A stretch of DNA of 32,264 nt from contig DDYF01000017.1 of assembly GCA_002347645.1 (NCBI GenBank), forward strand, positions 66,485-98,748, in the 5' to 3' direction. The DNA comes from Thermoleophilia bacterium UBA2241 (GTDB taxonomy: Bacteria > Actinomycetota > Thermoleophilia > UBA2241). The translations under genes were made by a program, and so were the position numbers. Position 1 is the first letter of the stretch, and the number at the start of each line of letters is the position of its first letter. Positions 8,001-14,102 of the stretch are shown piece by piece. The notes beneath the pieces were generated by a model. It had not been told where the DNA came from and did not search any database. It saw nothing but the letters and a program-made list of their open reading frames with translations.

Positions 8001-8100
8001 AAGAAATCACTCCTTTCCCTAGAACTACGACGGATTGTACGATGCATACGTCCACTAGTCCACACTTTCACTTACTACATTTCGAAAGGAGTGCGTCACA
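8001..8100. promoter_or_regulatory. AT-rich divergent control region of the integrative element
   Basis: This 100-bp gap is the most AT-rich stretch of the element and lies between the leftward integrase operon and the rightward Xre/Xis/Rep operon. Both flanks carry a GAAAGGAGTG ribosome site in mirror orientation. A near-palindrome around ATGCAT is at about 8037-8049. It is the obvious place for the Xre protein to act, but no operator can be assigned. Confidence 0.4.
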
Positions 8101-8319
8101 ATGAAACGACTCCAGGCGATGCGAGAGTCGCTCGGCTTCAGCAAGGCGAAGCTCAGCAGGATCGCCGACCTGAACGCGAGCACCATCGCGTGGGCAGAGC
8201 AGGGCCGATTCGTTCCCTATCCGGGTCAGCTCGCGAAGATGGCGATGGGGCTCGGGTACGACGGCGATCCGAACGACCTTCTGGAGGAGGTGGAGGGCGA
8301 TGCCGGCGACGCCCAGTAG
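8101..8319 (+). CDS. Xre-family helix-turn-helix regulator
   Basis: A 72-residue DNA-binding protein with one HTH_3/Cro-C1 domain: LQAMRESLGFSKAKLSRIADLNASTIAWAEQG has the typical LR..R...G.S...LA......T....E.G spacing. It would repress or control element genes. The ATG follows GAAAGGAGTG. Its stop overlaps the start of the excisionase gene by 20 nt, so the two are translationally linked. Confidence 0.85.
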   Translation: MKRLQAMRESLGFSKAKLSRIADLNASTIAWAEQGRFVPYPGQLAKMAMGLGYDGDPNDLLEEVEGDAGDAQ

Positions 8320-8500
8320 GATCGAGGATCTGCCTGACCTCCTCACCGTCCGTGAGACGGCGGACTTCACTCGCATCGGCATCCGACAGGCTTACGAACT
8401 GGTGCGGTCCGGCGAGCTACCCTCTGTTCGCCTGGGCCGGTCGATTCGCATTCCCAAACGCGCGCTCGTGCGATTCGTGCAGGCCGGCGTCAGTGAGTAG
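8300..8500 (+). CDS. xis: Excisionase-type helix-turn-helix protein
   Basis: A 66-residue protein of the excisionase/MerR-like HTH_17 family: LLTVRETADFTRIGIRQAYELVRSGELPSVRLGRSIRIPKRALVRFV shows the pattern of a winged HTH with the GELP..R.G...R.P...L signature. With the integrase it would direct excision. It overlaps the upstream Xre-type gene and is followed by the replication gene. Confidence 0.85.
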   Translation: MPATPSRIEDLPDLLTVRETADFTRIGIRQAYELVRSGELPSVRLGRSIRIPKRALVRFVQAGVSE

Positions 8501-8556
8501 ACGTCGGCGCGCGACTCACCCCCTCCCCGCCGACGCGGCTCGCGCTGCCCTCCGCT

Positions 8557-9336
8557 ATGCGGCCCGCATCGTCCAAGAGCCGTGAAGGCGTCTCGACCGT
8601 GCGCCCCACGCTGCCCGGCGGCTACTTCGACATGCCGCGCTGCCTCCTGGACGCCATCCTGGCTGCGCCTGGGCTCAGTGGGGCGCAGCTCAAGGTGGTG
8701 CTCGCCGTCATGCGCCTGACGTGGGGCTACTTCCCGGAGAAGAACCGCGCCGGGGCGAAGATCCGGCGCGAGTACCTGGCCGAGATCACTGGGCTCAGCA
8801 AGCGCACCGTCGACAAGGTGACGCCGCTCCTGGTGAGCGAGGGGATAGTCGAAGAAGTGGAGCCGCACACTGGTCGCCGGCCGGCCGTCCTTCGACTGAA
8901 CCCGGAGCCGTCCCAGTGGGGTCGATTCACGCCTGTAGAGTACGCCGAACGTCGCACTCTAGACGCAGAGTGCGATGACCAGGGTACTCAAGGCGATGAG
9001 GCGTCCCTGGCGTGCGCCGATGAGGGTACTCAGGGTACGCCGAGCGGAGTACCCAGGGTGCGCCAAGCGTCGCACTCTGCAGCCTCGCTTAGCCCTTCAT
9101 CTGTTAACCCTTCATCCTCTAGCCCTTCAGCGCCCCCCGAGACGCGCGACGCTGAAGGGCGCGTCCCGCGGGGCTCCAATGAGGGCGACATCGACGCCTC
9201 CGATGTCCGCAACGGCGAAGGCCCCGCGAGCTTCTACCATCCCGGCTGGGGCGACATCTACCAGCATGACCTGTGGGCCCTCGAGCAGCCGGATACGCGA
9301 GAGACCTACCTGAAGACCTTCGGAGGGAGGCGGTGA
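8557..9336 (+). CDS. Replication initiator, phage O-like N-terminal winged helix
   Basis: A 259-residue protein resembling phage replication protein O and its relatives. Residues about 20-110 form a winged-helix domain: GGYFDMPRCLLDAILAAPGLSGAQLKVVLAVMRLTWG and ITGLSKRTVDKVTPLLVSEGIVE. The middle (about 130-195) is a low-complexity Ser/Pro/Thr/Gly linker whose DNA carries iteron-like repeats, as lambda gene O carries its own origin. The C-terminal 60 residues are acidic and aromatic and may contact a helicase or loader. The next gene starts inside its stop codon (GTGA). Confidence 0.7.
   Translation: MRPASSKSREGVSTVRPTLPGGYFDMPRCLLDAILAAPGLSGAQLKVVLAVMRLTWGYFPEKNRAGAKIRREYLAEITGLSKRTVDKVTPLLVSEGIVEEVEPHTGRRPAVLRLNPEPSQWGRFTPVEYAERRTLDAECDDQGTQGDEASLACADEGTQGTPSGVPRVRQASHSAASLSPSSVNPSSSSPSAPPETRDAEGRVPRGSNEGDIDASDVRNGEGPASFYHPGWGDIYQHDLWALEQPDTRETYLKTFGGRR
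8950..9160. other. Candidate replication origin with iterons inside the initiator gene
   Basis: Several repeat sets are packed here. TCGCACTCT (8952-8960) and AGAGTGCGA (8967-8975) form a perfect inverted repeat, and CGTCGCACTCT recurs at 8950 and 9068. AGGGTAC occurs at 8981, 9023 and 9032, with an inverted GTACCC at 9049. CCCTTCA occurs at 9093, 9108 and 9123 with an exact 15-bp period. GCCCTTCAGCG (9122) and CGCTGAAGGGC (9150) are perfect inverted copies. This matches the layout of iteron origins within phage O genes. The function is inferred. Confidence 0.5.
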
Positions 9337-9785
9337 GGCCCTGGACCACTGCCGAGCTCGAGGCGCTTCGGATCCTCGCGCCCGTTCTCGGCGGCAGGGG
9401 CTGCGCCGAGGCATTCGAGCGGTCCCACTCGGCGATCAAGCAGAAGGCCTGCGAGCTCGGCGTGTCCCTCCGGCGCCCGAAAGGTCGCCAGACCGACTTG
9501 AGACCTTTGGCAGGGCCGACGGTCCTCCGGCGGATCCGCGAGCTCACGGATGCCGAGCTGTGTCCGGCCTGCGGCAAGCGCCTCATCGGTGTGAAGCGCA
9601 CCGGCCTCTGCGGCCGCTGCCACTTCCAAGGCCTCGTCGCGGTCCACGAGGAGGAGATCGCCAGACTCGAGGGGCAGCGCGAGCTCTGGGCGGCGCGCTC
9701 GAAGCTTCGGCGGCGGCGCCGTGAGCTTGGGACGGTGGACGCAGCACCCGACGACGTCGAGCGGGATCACAAGGGACACGATTGA
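9333..9785 (+). CDS. Hypothetical HTH and zinc-ribbon protein of the element
   Basis: A 150-residue protein translated from a GTG inside the stop codon of the replication gene. Residues 1-50 look like a Myb/SANT-like helix-turn-helix (WTTAELEALRILAPVLGG...FERSHSAIKQKACELGVSLRR). A four-Cys zinc ribbon follows (CPACGKRL...GLCGRC), then a basic helical tail with Glu/Arg repeats. It is likely DNA-binding and part of the element's replication or regulation module. No family name can be given with confidence. Confidence 0.65.
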   Translation: MRPWTTAELEALRILAPVLGGRGCAEAFERSHSAIKQKACELGVSLRRPKGRQTDLRPLAGPTVLRRIRELTDAELCPACGKRLIGVKRTGLCGRCHFQGLVAVHEEEIARLEGQRELWAARSKLRRRRRELGTVDAAPDDVERDHKGHD

Positions 9786-9913
9786 TGGCGGCAAGGAAAA
9801 CTGATGAGAGCGAGCGGAGGCAATCGCTGGCGGCACGCGTTGCGCCCGCCGGTAAGCGCGGTATCTTTCGTCAAGGCCGACCCGACCCCGTTCCCACAGG
9901 AGATGCACGATGA
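9785..9913 (+). CDS. Possible 42-residue ORF at the element's right side
   Basis: An ATG overlaps the previous stop (TGATG) and the frame ends in a TGA that overlaps the next start (ATGA). The first half (MAARKTDESERRQSLAARV) looks like a normal basic protein start; the second half has poor codon bias. It may be the truncated start of a lost element gene. No other gene is seen in 9786-9909. Confidence 0.25.
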   Translation: MAARKTDESERRQSLAARVAPAGKRGIFRQGRPDPVPTGDAR

Positions 9914-10224
9914 ATCACACGATCGCCGTACTCCACGTGCCCGGCTGCCGAGGCGGTGCGGCAGCCCTGGATACGGCCGCCGAGATCGCCGGCGAGCGGG
10001 ATGACGTCTCCGTGGCCGACGTCGTCATCCAAGACGACGCTTCAGCCGTGGCCCAAGGATTCCGAGGGTCACCCACGGTCCTGATTGACGGACGCGAGAT
10101 GGCCCCGGACCCGCAGGTGCCGATCGGCACCATGGGCTGACGCCGCTACCTGGTTCCCGGTTCGGGAATCCTGGATCATCCGAGCAAGGACCAGATGCTT
10201 GAGCGCCTGGACGCGGCGGACTGA
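9910..10224 (+). CDS. Thioredoxin-fold DF-family protein, candidate selenoprotein with Sec at codon 77
   Basis: The frame starts at an ATG with AGGAGA upstream and meets a TGA at 10138-10140, then continues for 27 sense codons to a second TGA at 10222-10224, giving 104 residues if the first TGA is read. Residues 3-75 resemble the small thioredoxin-like DF family: a first strand ending in VPGC, then the cis-Pro strand GSPTVLIDGREM. In that family the next conserved feature is a Cys (or Sec) followed by R-x-Y. Here PIGTMG-(TGA)-RRY puts TGA exactly at that position. A stem-loop with a G-containing apical loop starts 11 nt after it. Without readthrough the product is 76 residues and lacks its C-terminal helix. 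It is convergent with arsC. Confidence 0.7.
10152..10171 (+). promoter_or_regulatory. Candidate bacterial SECIS hairpin
   Basis: GGTTCCC (10152-10158) pairs with GGGAA(T)CC (10164-10171, one bulged T) around the loop GGTTC. The loop begins 18 nt after the TGA and has G in its first two positions. Both agree with the published general model for bacterial SECIS elements (loop 16-37 nt from UGA, G among the first two loop bases). Confidence 0.5.
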
Positions 10225-10274
10225 CCTCGACTCAGCCGCTCTGCGGCGCTGCCAGTGGAGAGCGATACGGTCCT

Positions 10275-10709
10275 CTATCTGCCGGCCGCGTTCTCTTCGA
10301 GCCACTCACGCACGCGCTTCTCAATGGCGTCGCGCACATCGCGGAACTTGGCGAGCCGCTCCTCCTCGGGGCCGTCAGACGAGACGGGATCCTCGAACGG
10401 CCAGTCCAGGCGAGTGCCCATGCCGGGGAACGTCTTGGGGCACCCGGGCTCCGCACGGTCGCACAAGTTGATGAGGTAGCCAAAGTGCACCTTGCCGAGG
10501 TACTCGCTAAGTCCCTTGGCGTGCTGACCGCTGAGGTCGAAGCCCCGCTCCTCCATGACCTTGACCGTCAGCGGGTCGATCCCCCGCGGCGTGAAGCCGG
10601 CGCTGAACGCCTCGTAGTCGTCGCCCCCTTCGGCACATAGGAAGGCTTCGGCCATCTGGCTGCGGGCCGTGTTGCCCGTGCACAGGAAGAGAACCCGCGT
10701 TGCTGTCAT
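10275..10709 (-). CDS. arsC: Arsenate reductase, low-molecular-weight phosphatase type
   Basis: A 144-residue cytoplasmic enzyme that reduces arsenate to arsenite with thioredoxin-type reductant. The P-loop CTGNTARS starts at the nucleophilic Cys10, and the two shuttle cysteines Cys83 and Cys90 sit in NLCDRAEPGC; this is the Cys triad of the thioredoxin-linked ArsC class. The acid loop is near DWPFEDP. It feeds arsenite to ArsM (16782-17642) and the ACR3 pump (29177-30319). It lies downstream of a small basic gene on the same strand and is convergent with the candidate selenoprotein. Confidence 0.93.
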   Translation of the reverse strand: MTATRVLFLCTGNTARSQMAEAFLCAEGGDDYEAFSAGFTPRGIDPLTVKVMEERGFDLSGQHAKGLSEYLGKVHFGYLINLCDRAEPGCPKTFPGMGTRLDWPFEDPVSSDGPEEERLAKFRDVRDAIEKRVREWLEENAAGR

Positions 10710-10781
10710 CGTCGTTCCTGCCTCTCGCCTTTCAGTTCATGGGCGTCTGCCCGGGAGGGGTGTGCGCGACGCTCCCGGGAG

Positions 10782-10973
10782 TCAAGCAGACAGCCTGTCG
10801 GATTGGCTCGCGGAGGCGACTGGGCTCTCTTCGGCCCCGGTGCTCGTCTCCTCGGGAGAGTTGGGCCGAAGAGGAATGGGCACGTTCTCGGCGGACTGCA
10901 TCCGCTTCTCGACCTCCCCACGGATGTAGGTATCGATGCTGTGGCGTCTCCGACGCATCCGAGGCGTGAACAT
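10782..10973 (-). CDS. Small basic protein upstream of arsC, unknown
   Basis: A 63-residue protein with an excellent ribosome site (AAGGAGG 5 nt before the ATG) and GC-rich third positions, so I regard it as real although no family is recognised. Residues 5-25 are Arg-rich and probably helical (RMRRRRHSIDTYIRGEVEKRM); the rest is Pro/Ser/Glu-rich and likely disordered. It could be a small regulator. It heads the leftward unit containing arsC (73-bp gap) and diverges from the hgcA region, so its promoter must lie at 10974-11031. Confidence 0.5.
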   Translation of the reverse strand: MFTPRMRRRRHSIDTYIRGEVEKRMQSAENVPIPLRPNSPEETSTGAEESPVASASQSDRLSA

Positions 10974-11031
10974 GGCGGCCTCCTTCAGAGATCACGACCT
11001 ACCGCAGAGTGGACGGCATGAAAGCGGCGAC

Positions 11032-11241
11032 GTGACAACGGAGCAGGACGGGCATGCAGAGGGTGGATCGTGCTGCGGCCCCACACCATCCACCCCCGAC
11101 ACCTGCTGCGGCGGCAGCGGCATGCCCGCACAGCGGGGGGCAGAGCCGTCATGCTGCGCCCCACATGCGACCACGGATGCGGACGGCGGATCGTCCTGCT
11201 GCGGAGGGTCGACTCCCGCCTTTACTCCTACGCACCCCTAA
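11032..11241 (+). CDS. Cys-rich ORF, probably the N-terminal part of HgcA in another frame
   Basis: From GTG 11032 (or ATG 10972, which would overlap the divergent start) this frame encodes about 69 residues with four vicinal Cys pairs: GGSCCGP, DTCCGGS, PSCCAP and SSCCGGS. It stops at TAA 11239-11241, right where the homology to the start of HgcA begins in the -1 frame. Cys-rich leaders precede this region in some HgcA proteins. The stop is preceded by CCCC (11235-11238), where a single -1 slip of the P-site codon CCC would enter the hgcA frame. A missing base in the C-run would do the same. A separate metal-binding peptide is the alternative. Confidence 0.5.
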   Translation: MTTEQDGHAEGGSCCGPTPSTPDTCCGGSGMPAQRGAEPSCCAPHATTDADGGSSCCGGSTPAFTPTHP

Positions 11242-12269
11242 ACTGCATCATCGGGGCGGTCGAGACCTCGGTCGGCAACGTGCCAAGGGCGACGAGCGAT
11301 CTTGACGGTGGCGACCGCCTGGGCGCCTGGCGCGTGCGCTGGGGGATTGGCCGCGACGACTACCGCATCGAGCCCGGGCTCTACGCCCTCGGCGAGCCGG
11401 CCGCGTCCTCAGCCGTGCTCGTCACCGCGAACTACAAGCTAACGTTCGACGAGCTCCGCTCCTCGCTCGGCGTCCTCCACGCCTGGCTGCTCGTCGTCGA
11501 CACGCGCGGGATCAACATCTGATGCGCGGCGGGCAAAGGCACGTTCTGCGCTGAGGAAGTCGCCCGCGTGGTTCGCGAGGCGCGCCTTGACGAGATCGTC
11601 GAGCATCGCCGGCTCATCCTTCCGCAGCTCTCAGCGCCGGGCGTCGCGGCTCACAAGGTCAAGGAGGCCTGCGGCTTCCGAGTCACCTTCGGGCCGGTGC
11701 GGGCGGCCGACCTCCCTGCGTTCCTCGCCGCGGGGATGAAAGCCGACGACGAGATGCGCAAGGTGACTTTCGACCTGCGCGAGCGAGCCGTGCTCGTACC
11801 GGAGGAGCTGTCCTTCGCTTGGGATCGCCGCATGCTGCTCGCCTGTGCGGGCATCCTCGCAGCCTCGGCTGTCGATCGCGACGGCGTCTCGCTGAGGAGG
11901 GGGATCCGTCGCGGCGTGCCGGTCACCGACGCCGCGTGGCTTGCCCTCCTGGCCGGCGGCGCCGCGACGCCGCTGGCGCTGCCCTGGCTGCCCGGTCGCG
12001 CATTCTCGCTCAAGGGCGCCGTTACCGGAGGAGCCTTTGCGGCCGTCGCGACGGCGACCCTCGGTCGTCGTCTCTCCCCGGCCGCGGAGCTCGCACTGCT
12101 CGCGGGTGTTCCTGCTTTGGCCTCGTATGCGGCCGTGAACTTCACGGGCGCAACGCCGGTCACCTCGCCCTCTGGAGTGGAGACCGAGATGCGCAAGGCC
12201 CTGCCTCCGCAGGGCGCTGCGGCCGCCGTGGCGGTCGGTGCCTGGCTGGTCAGCAGATTGGGAAGGTGA
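11151..12269 (+). CDS. hgcA: HgcA mercury methyltransferase, corrinoid protein, with in-frame TGA at the active site
   Basis: HgcA transfers a methyl group from its cobalamin to Hg(II). The corrinoid domain is clear (VRWGIGRDDYRIEPGLYALG, VLVTANYKLTFDELR, then VVDTRGINI). The invariant cap-helix motif N-(V/I)-W-C-A-A-G-K-G follows, but here the Trp codon is TGA (11520-11522) and the next codons read CAAGKGTF with the cobalt-ligand Cys intact. The frame continues with GPVRAADLPAFLAAGMKA and a C-terminal domain of about five membrane helices ending in NFTGATPVTSPSGVE, all typical of HgcA. So the TGA is the only interruption from 11151 on. It could be a nonsense mutation or base error (TGG to TGA), or Sec insertion. 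The start is uncertain; see the Cys-rich ORF. hgcB follows after 5 nt. Confidence 0.85.
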
Positions 12270-12274
12270 GAACG

Positions 12275-13273
12275 ATGCCGACGTTGCGCTACATGGAAGA
12301 GGCCGTCACTCTGCAGCTGGACGCCGAACGCTGCAACGGGTGCGGCATGTGCGTCGCCGTCTGCCCACACGCGGTGTTCGCGATCGTCGACGGTTGGGCC
12401 ATGCTCGCGGACCGGGGCGCCTGCATGGAGTGCGGCGCCTGCGCGCTCAACTGCTTGCCTGGGGCCATCAACGTGAAGCCCGGCGTAGGCTGCGCGCAGG
12501 CGATCATCAACGGGTGGTTGACTGGTAGCGAGCCTAGCTGCGATTGCCAGGGCGAGCCGGGCACCTCGCAGCCCGAGCCCAGCCGATTACTTCGTATCTG
12601 CCCCGTCCGTCTTGGCCCTGGCGTTGCGCTGCTTGAGGTACTCGCGCAGGTACCTCTGGTACATGAAGACCGGGCGCATCTCCATGCCGAACTCGTCCAT
12701 CCCGAAGTACGAGTTGTAGAGGTCGCGGAAAGCCGCGCTCTGGAAGTCGGGCATCGGGCGACCGCGCAGGCCGACAAGACCCTGCTGGTCGTAGGCGGCG
12801 CGCTTCTCAGGGTCGCTCAGGACCTCCCAGGTCTCGGCGCACTCCTTGAACCGTGCCTCGGCCCCGGGGTCCTCTGGGTTCACGTCAGGGTGGCAGTCGC
12901 GCGCGAGCCTGTGGAAGGCCTTCTTGATCTCGGCGAGCTCAGCCGTGCGAGCCACTCCGAGGACCTCGTAGTAGTCGCGCTTCGCCTCAGGCACAGCGCA
13001 CGACCCCCCGCGCCCACAGACAGTCACCGCAGGTGGGGTGCGGGTTACCGAGGCAGTCCTCCTCGTTGCTCTTGGCCAGCTCGCAGGCGCAGTCGGTGCA
13101 GGGCGGGAAGTCGAAGCGGCGGACGCGGTCCCGGAAGGCGGCGTAGTCAGGCTTGCCCCAGACGGCGGCCAGCGACTCGTCCGGCAGACGGCCGATCTCC
13201 CAGCGCAGCATGCGCTTCTCGCGCCCGCGCACGAAGCAGGTGTAAGTGTGCAGCAGGGGCGGACAGGGGCTGA
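12275..13273 (+). CDS. hgcB: HgcB ferredoxin, stop codon apparently lost
   Basis: HgcB is the 2[4Fe-4S] ferredoxin that returns electrons to the HgcA cobalamin. The ATG follows GGAAGGTGAG. The first cluster motif CNGCGMCVAVCP is at residues 20-31, the second CMECGACALNC at 50-60, and the family hallmark GVGCA (Cys73) is followed by AIINGWLTGSEPSCDC. Homologs end near residue 95-105. Here the frame stays open to TGA 13271-13273 (332 residues), running antisense through the DnaJ-like and radical SAM genes; the part after about 12551 looks like shadow sequence. A recent frameshift or lost stop near 12550-12590 is likely. It pairs with hgcA, 5 nt upstream. Confidence 0.85.
   Translation: MPTLRYMEEAVTLQLDAERCNGCGMCVAVCPHAVFAIVDGWAMLADRGACMECGACALNCLPGAINVKPGVGCAQAIINGWLTGSEPSCDCQGEPGTSQPEPSRLLRICPVRLGPGVALLEVLAQVPLVHEDRAHLHAELVHPEVRVVEVAESRALEVGHRATAQADKTLLVVGGALLRVAQDLPGLGALLEPCLGPGVLWVHVRVAVAREPVEGLLDLGELSRASHSEDLVVVALRLRHSARPPAPTDSHRRWGAGYRGSPPRCSWPARRRSRCRAGSRSGGRGPGRRRSQACPRRRPATRPADGRSPSAACASRARARSRCKCAAGADRG
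12587..12994 (-). CDS. DnaJ-domain protein
   Basis: A 135-residue protein with an N-terminal J domain (RDYYEVLGVARTAELAEIKKAFHRLARDCHPDVN, HPD intact; ends near YDQQG) and a C-terminal part of 65 residues rich in Met, Phe and Tyr (FGMDEFGMEMRPVFMYQRYLREYL) with no zinc-finger or DnaJ_C domain. It would stimulate DnaK-type chaperones for a specific client. The GTG start lies inside the last codons of the radical SAM gene, so the two are coupled, suggesting it helps fold the same target enzyme. Confidence 0.85.
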   Translation of the reverse strand: MPEAKRDYYEVLGVARTAELAEIKKAFHRLARDCHPDVNPEDPGAEARFKECAETWEVLSDPEKRAAYDQQGLVGLRGRPMPDFQSAAFRDLYNSYFGMDEFGMEMRPVFMYQRYLREYLKQRNARAKTDGADTK

Positions 13274-14093
13274 CGCCGCCGTGCCAGGCGACGGCGCAGG
13301 CATCGGCCTCGACGAAGGGGCAGTGGCTGCGGGTCGCCTCCGGATCGGCGCCGAAGAAGGAGACCGGCCCCGAGCGCGCCAGCGCATCACCGAGAGCGGC
13401 GCCGAGCTGCCGGTCCCAGTTGAACGCCGGCAGCTGCCAGCGCGGCGCCGCGGTCGTCACCGCGCCACTGAGCGAGCTTGCGCCATAGTCGTAGAGCGTC
13501 TCGGTGAGCAGGTCCTCCGTGTACGCCAGCACGTTGCTGACGATGATGAAGGTCGCGCCCAGCTGCGCGGCGAGCCGGCCCAGGCCGGGGAGCTCGCCGA
13601 TGTTCGAACGCATGGCGACGAACTCGACGCCGATCTGGATGCTCGGGCCGTAGTTCGGGCCGCGGGCATCGTGCAGGCGGCGAATGTTCTCGATCACCCT
13701 GTCCAGGGAGGCCCCGGAGCGCACCCGGCCGAAGGCCTCGGCGTTGGCGCCGTCGATGCTGACCACGAGCTGGTCGAGGCCGGCGTCCAGGAGCCCCGCG
13801 GCCATGGCGTCGTCGAGGAGGAGGGCGTTGGTCGTCACTTCGGCGCGCAGTCTGCGCCCCTTGGCGCGCCGCACCATCTCGAGGAAGCGCGGATGGAGAA
13901 GCGGCTCGCCGAGCCCCATGAAGGCCACCGTCCCACCGGGCTCGACGCCGTCGACCACTGCCTCGAACGTCGCCCACTCCATGAAGCCCTCGGGCTCGTC
14001 CCACGAATGGCGCACGCAGGTCGCGCAGGCCAGGTTGCAGGCGTTGGTCGGCTCGACGTAGACCTTGGCCGGGCGGGCCTCTTCCGCGGTCAT
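12987..14093 (-). CDS. Radical SAM/SPASM protein, metalloenzyme-maturase-like
   Basis: A 368-residue radical SAM enzyme. The [4Fe-4S]-SAM motif CNLACATC gives Cys19, Cys23 and Cys26, preceded by VYVEPTNA. The SAM-binding GLGEPLLHP and the SIDGANAEAFGRVR strand follow. The C-terminal third has Cys-rich SPASM-like motifs (CPFVEADACAVAWHGGVSPCPPL and CTDCACELAKSNEEDCLGNPHPTCGDC) that bind auxiliary clusters. The opening resembles maturases found beside tungsten aldehyde oxidoreductases, but no such enzyme is encoded here, so the target is unknown. It follows the ferredoxin gene by 9 nt and overlaps the DnaJ-like gene by 8 nt. Confidence 0.85.
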   Translation of the reverse strand: MTAEEARPAKVYVEPTNACNLACATCVRHSWDEPEGFMEWATFEAVVDGVEPGGTVAFMGLGEPLLHPRFLEMVRRAKGRRLRAEVTTNALLLDDAMAAGLLDAGLDQLVVSIDGANAEAFGRVRSGASLDRVIENIRRLHDARGPNYGPSIQIGVEFVAMRSNIGELPGLGRLAAQLGATFIIVSNVLAYTEDLLTETLYDYGASSLSGAVTTAAPRWQLPAFNWDRQLGAALGDALARSGPVSFFGADPEATRSHCPFVEADACAVAWHGGVSPCPPLLHTYTCFVRGREKRMLRWEIGRLPDESLAAVWGKPDYAAFRDRVRRFDFPPCTDCACELAKSNEEDCLGNPHPTCGDCLWARGVVRCA

Positions 14094-14102
14094 GCCGGCG
14101 CC

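Noticed and set aside
7752..8585. Plus-strand open frame across the divergent control region and Xre/Xis genes
   Set aside because: It covers two well-supported small genes in other frames and has poor codon use.
10235..10247. Hairpin between the candidate selenoprotein and arsC as a terminator
   Set aside because: A 5-bp stem with a 3-nt loop and no T-run is too weak.
11520..11522. TGA read as Trp by a changed genetic code
   Set aside because: Many genes here end in TGA at the right place (for example tadA, arsM, hgcA itself), and Trp is otherwise TGG.
12545..12580. GC-rich hairpin after the conserved part of hgcB as a terminator
   Set aside because: The stems are only 4 bp each with an internal loop and no T-run.
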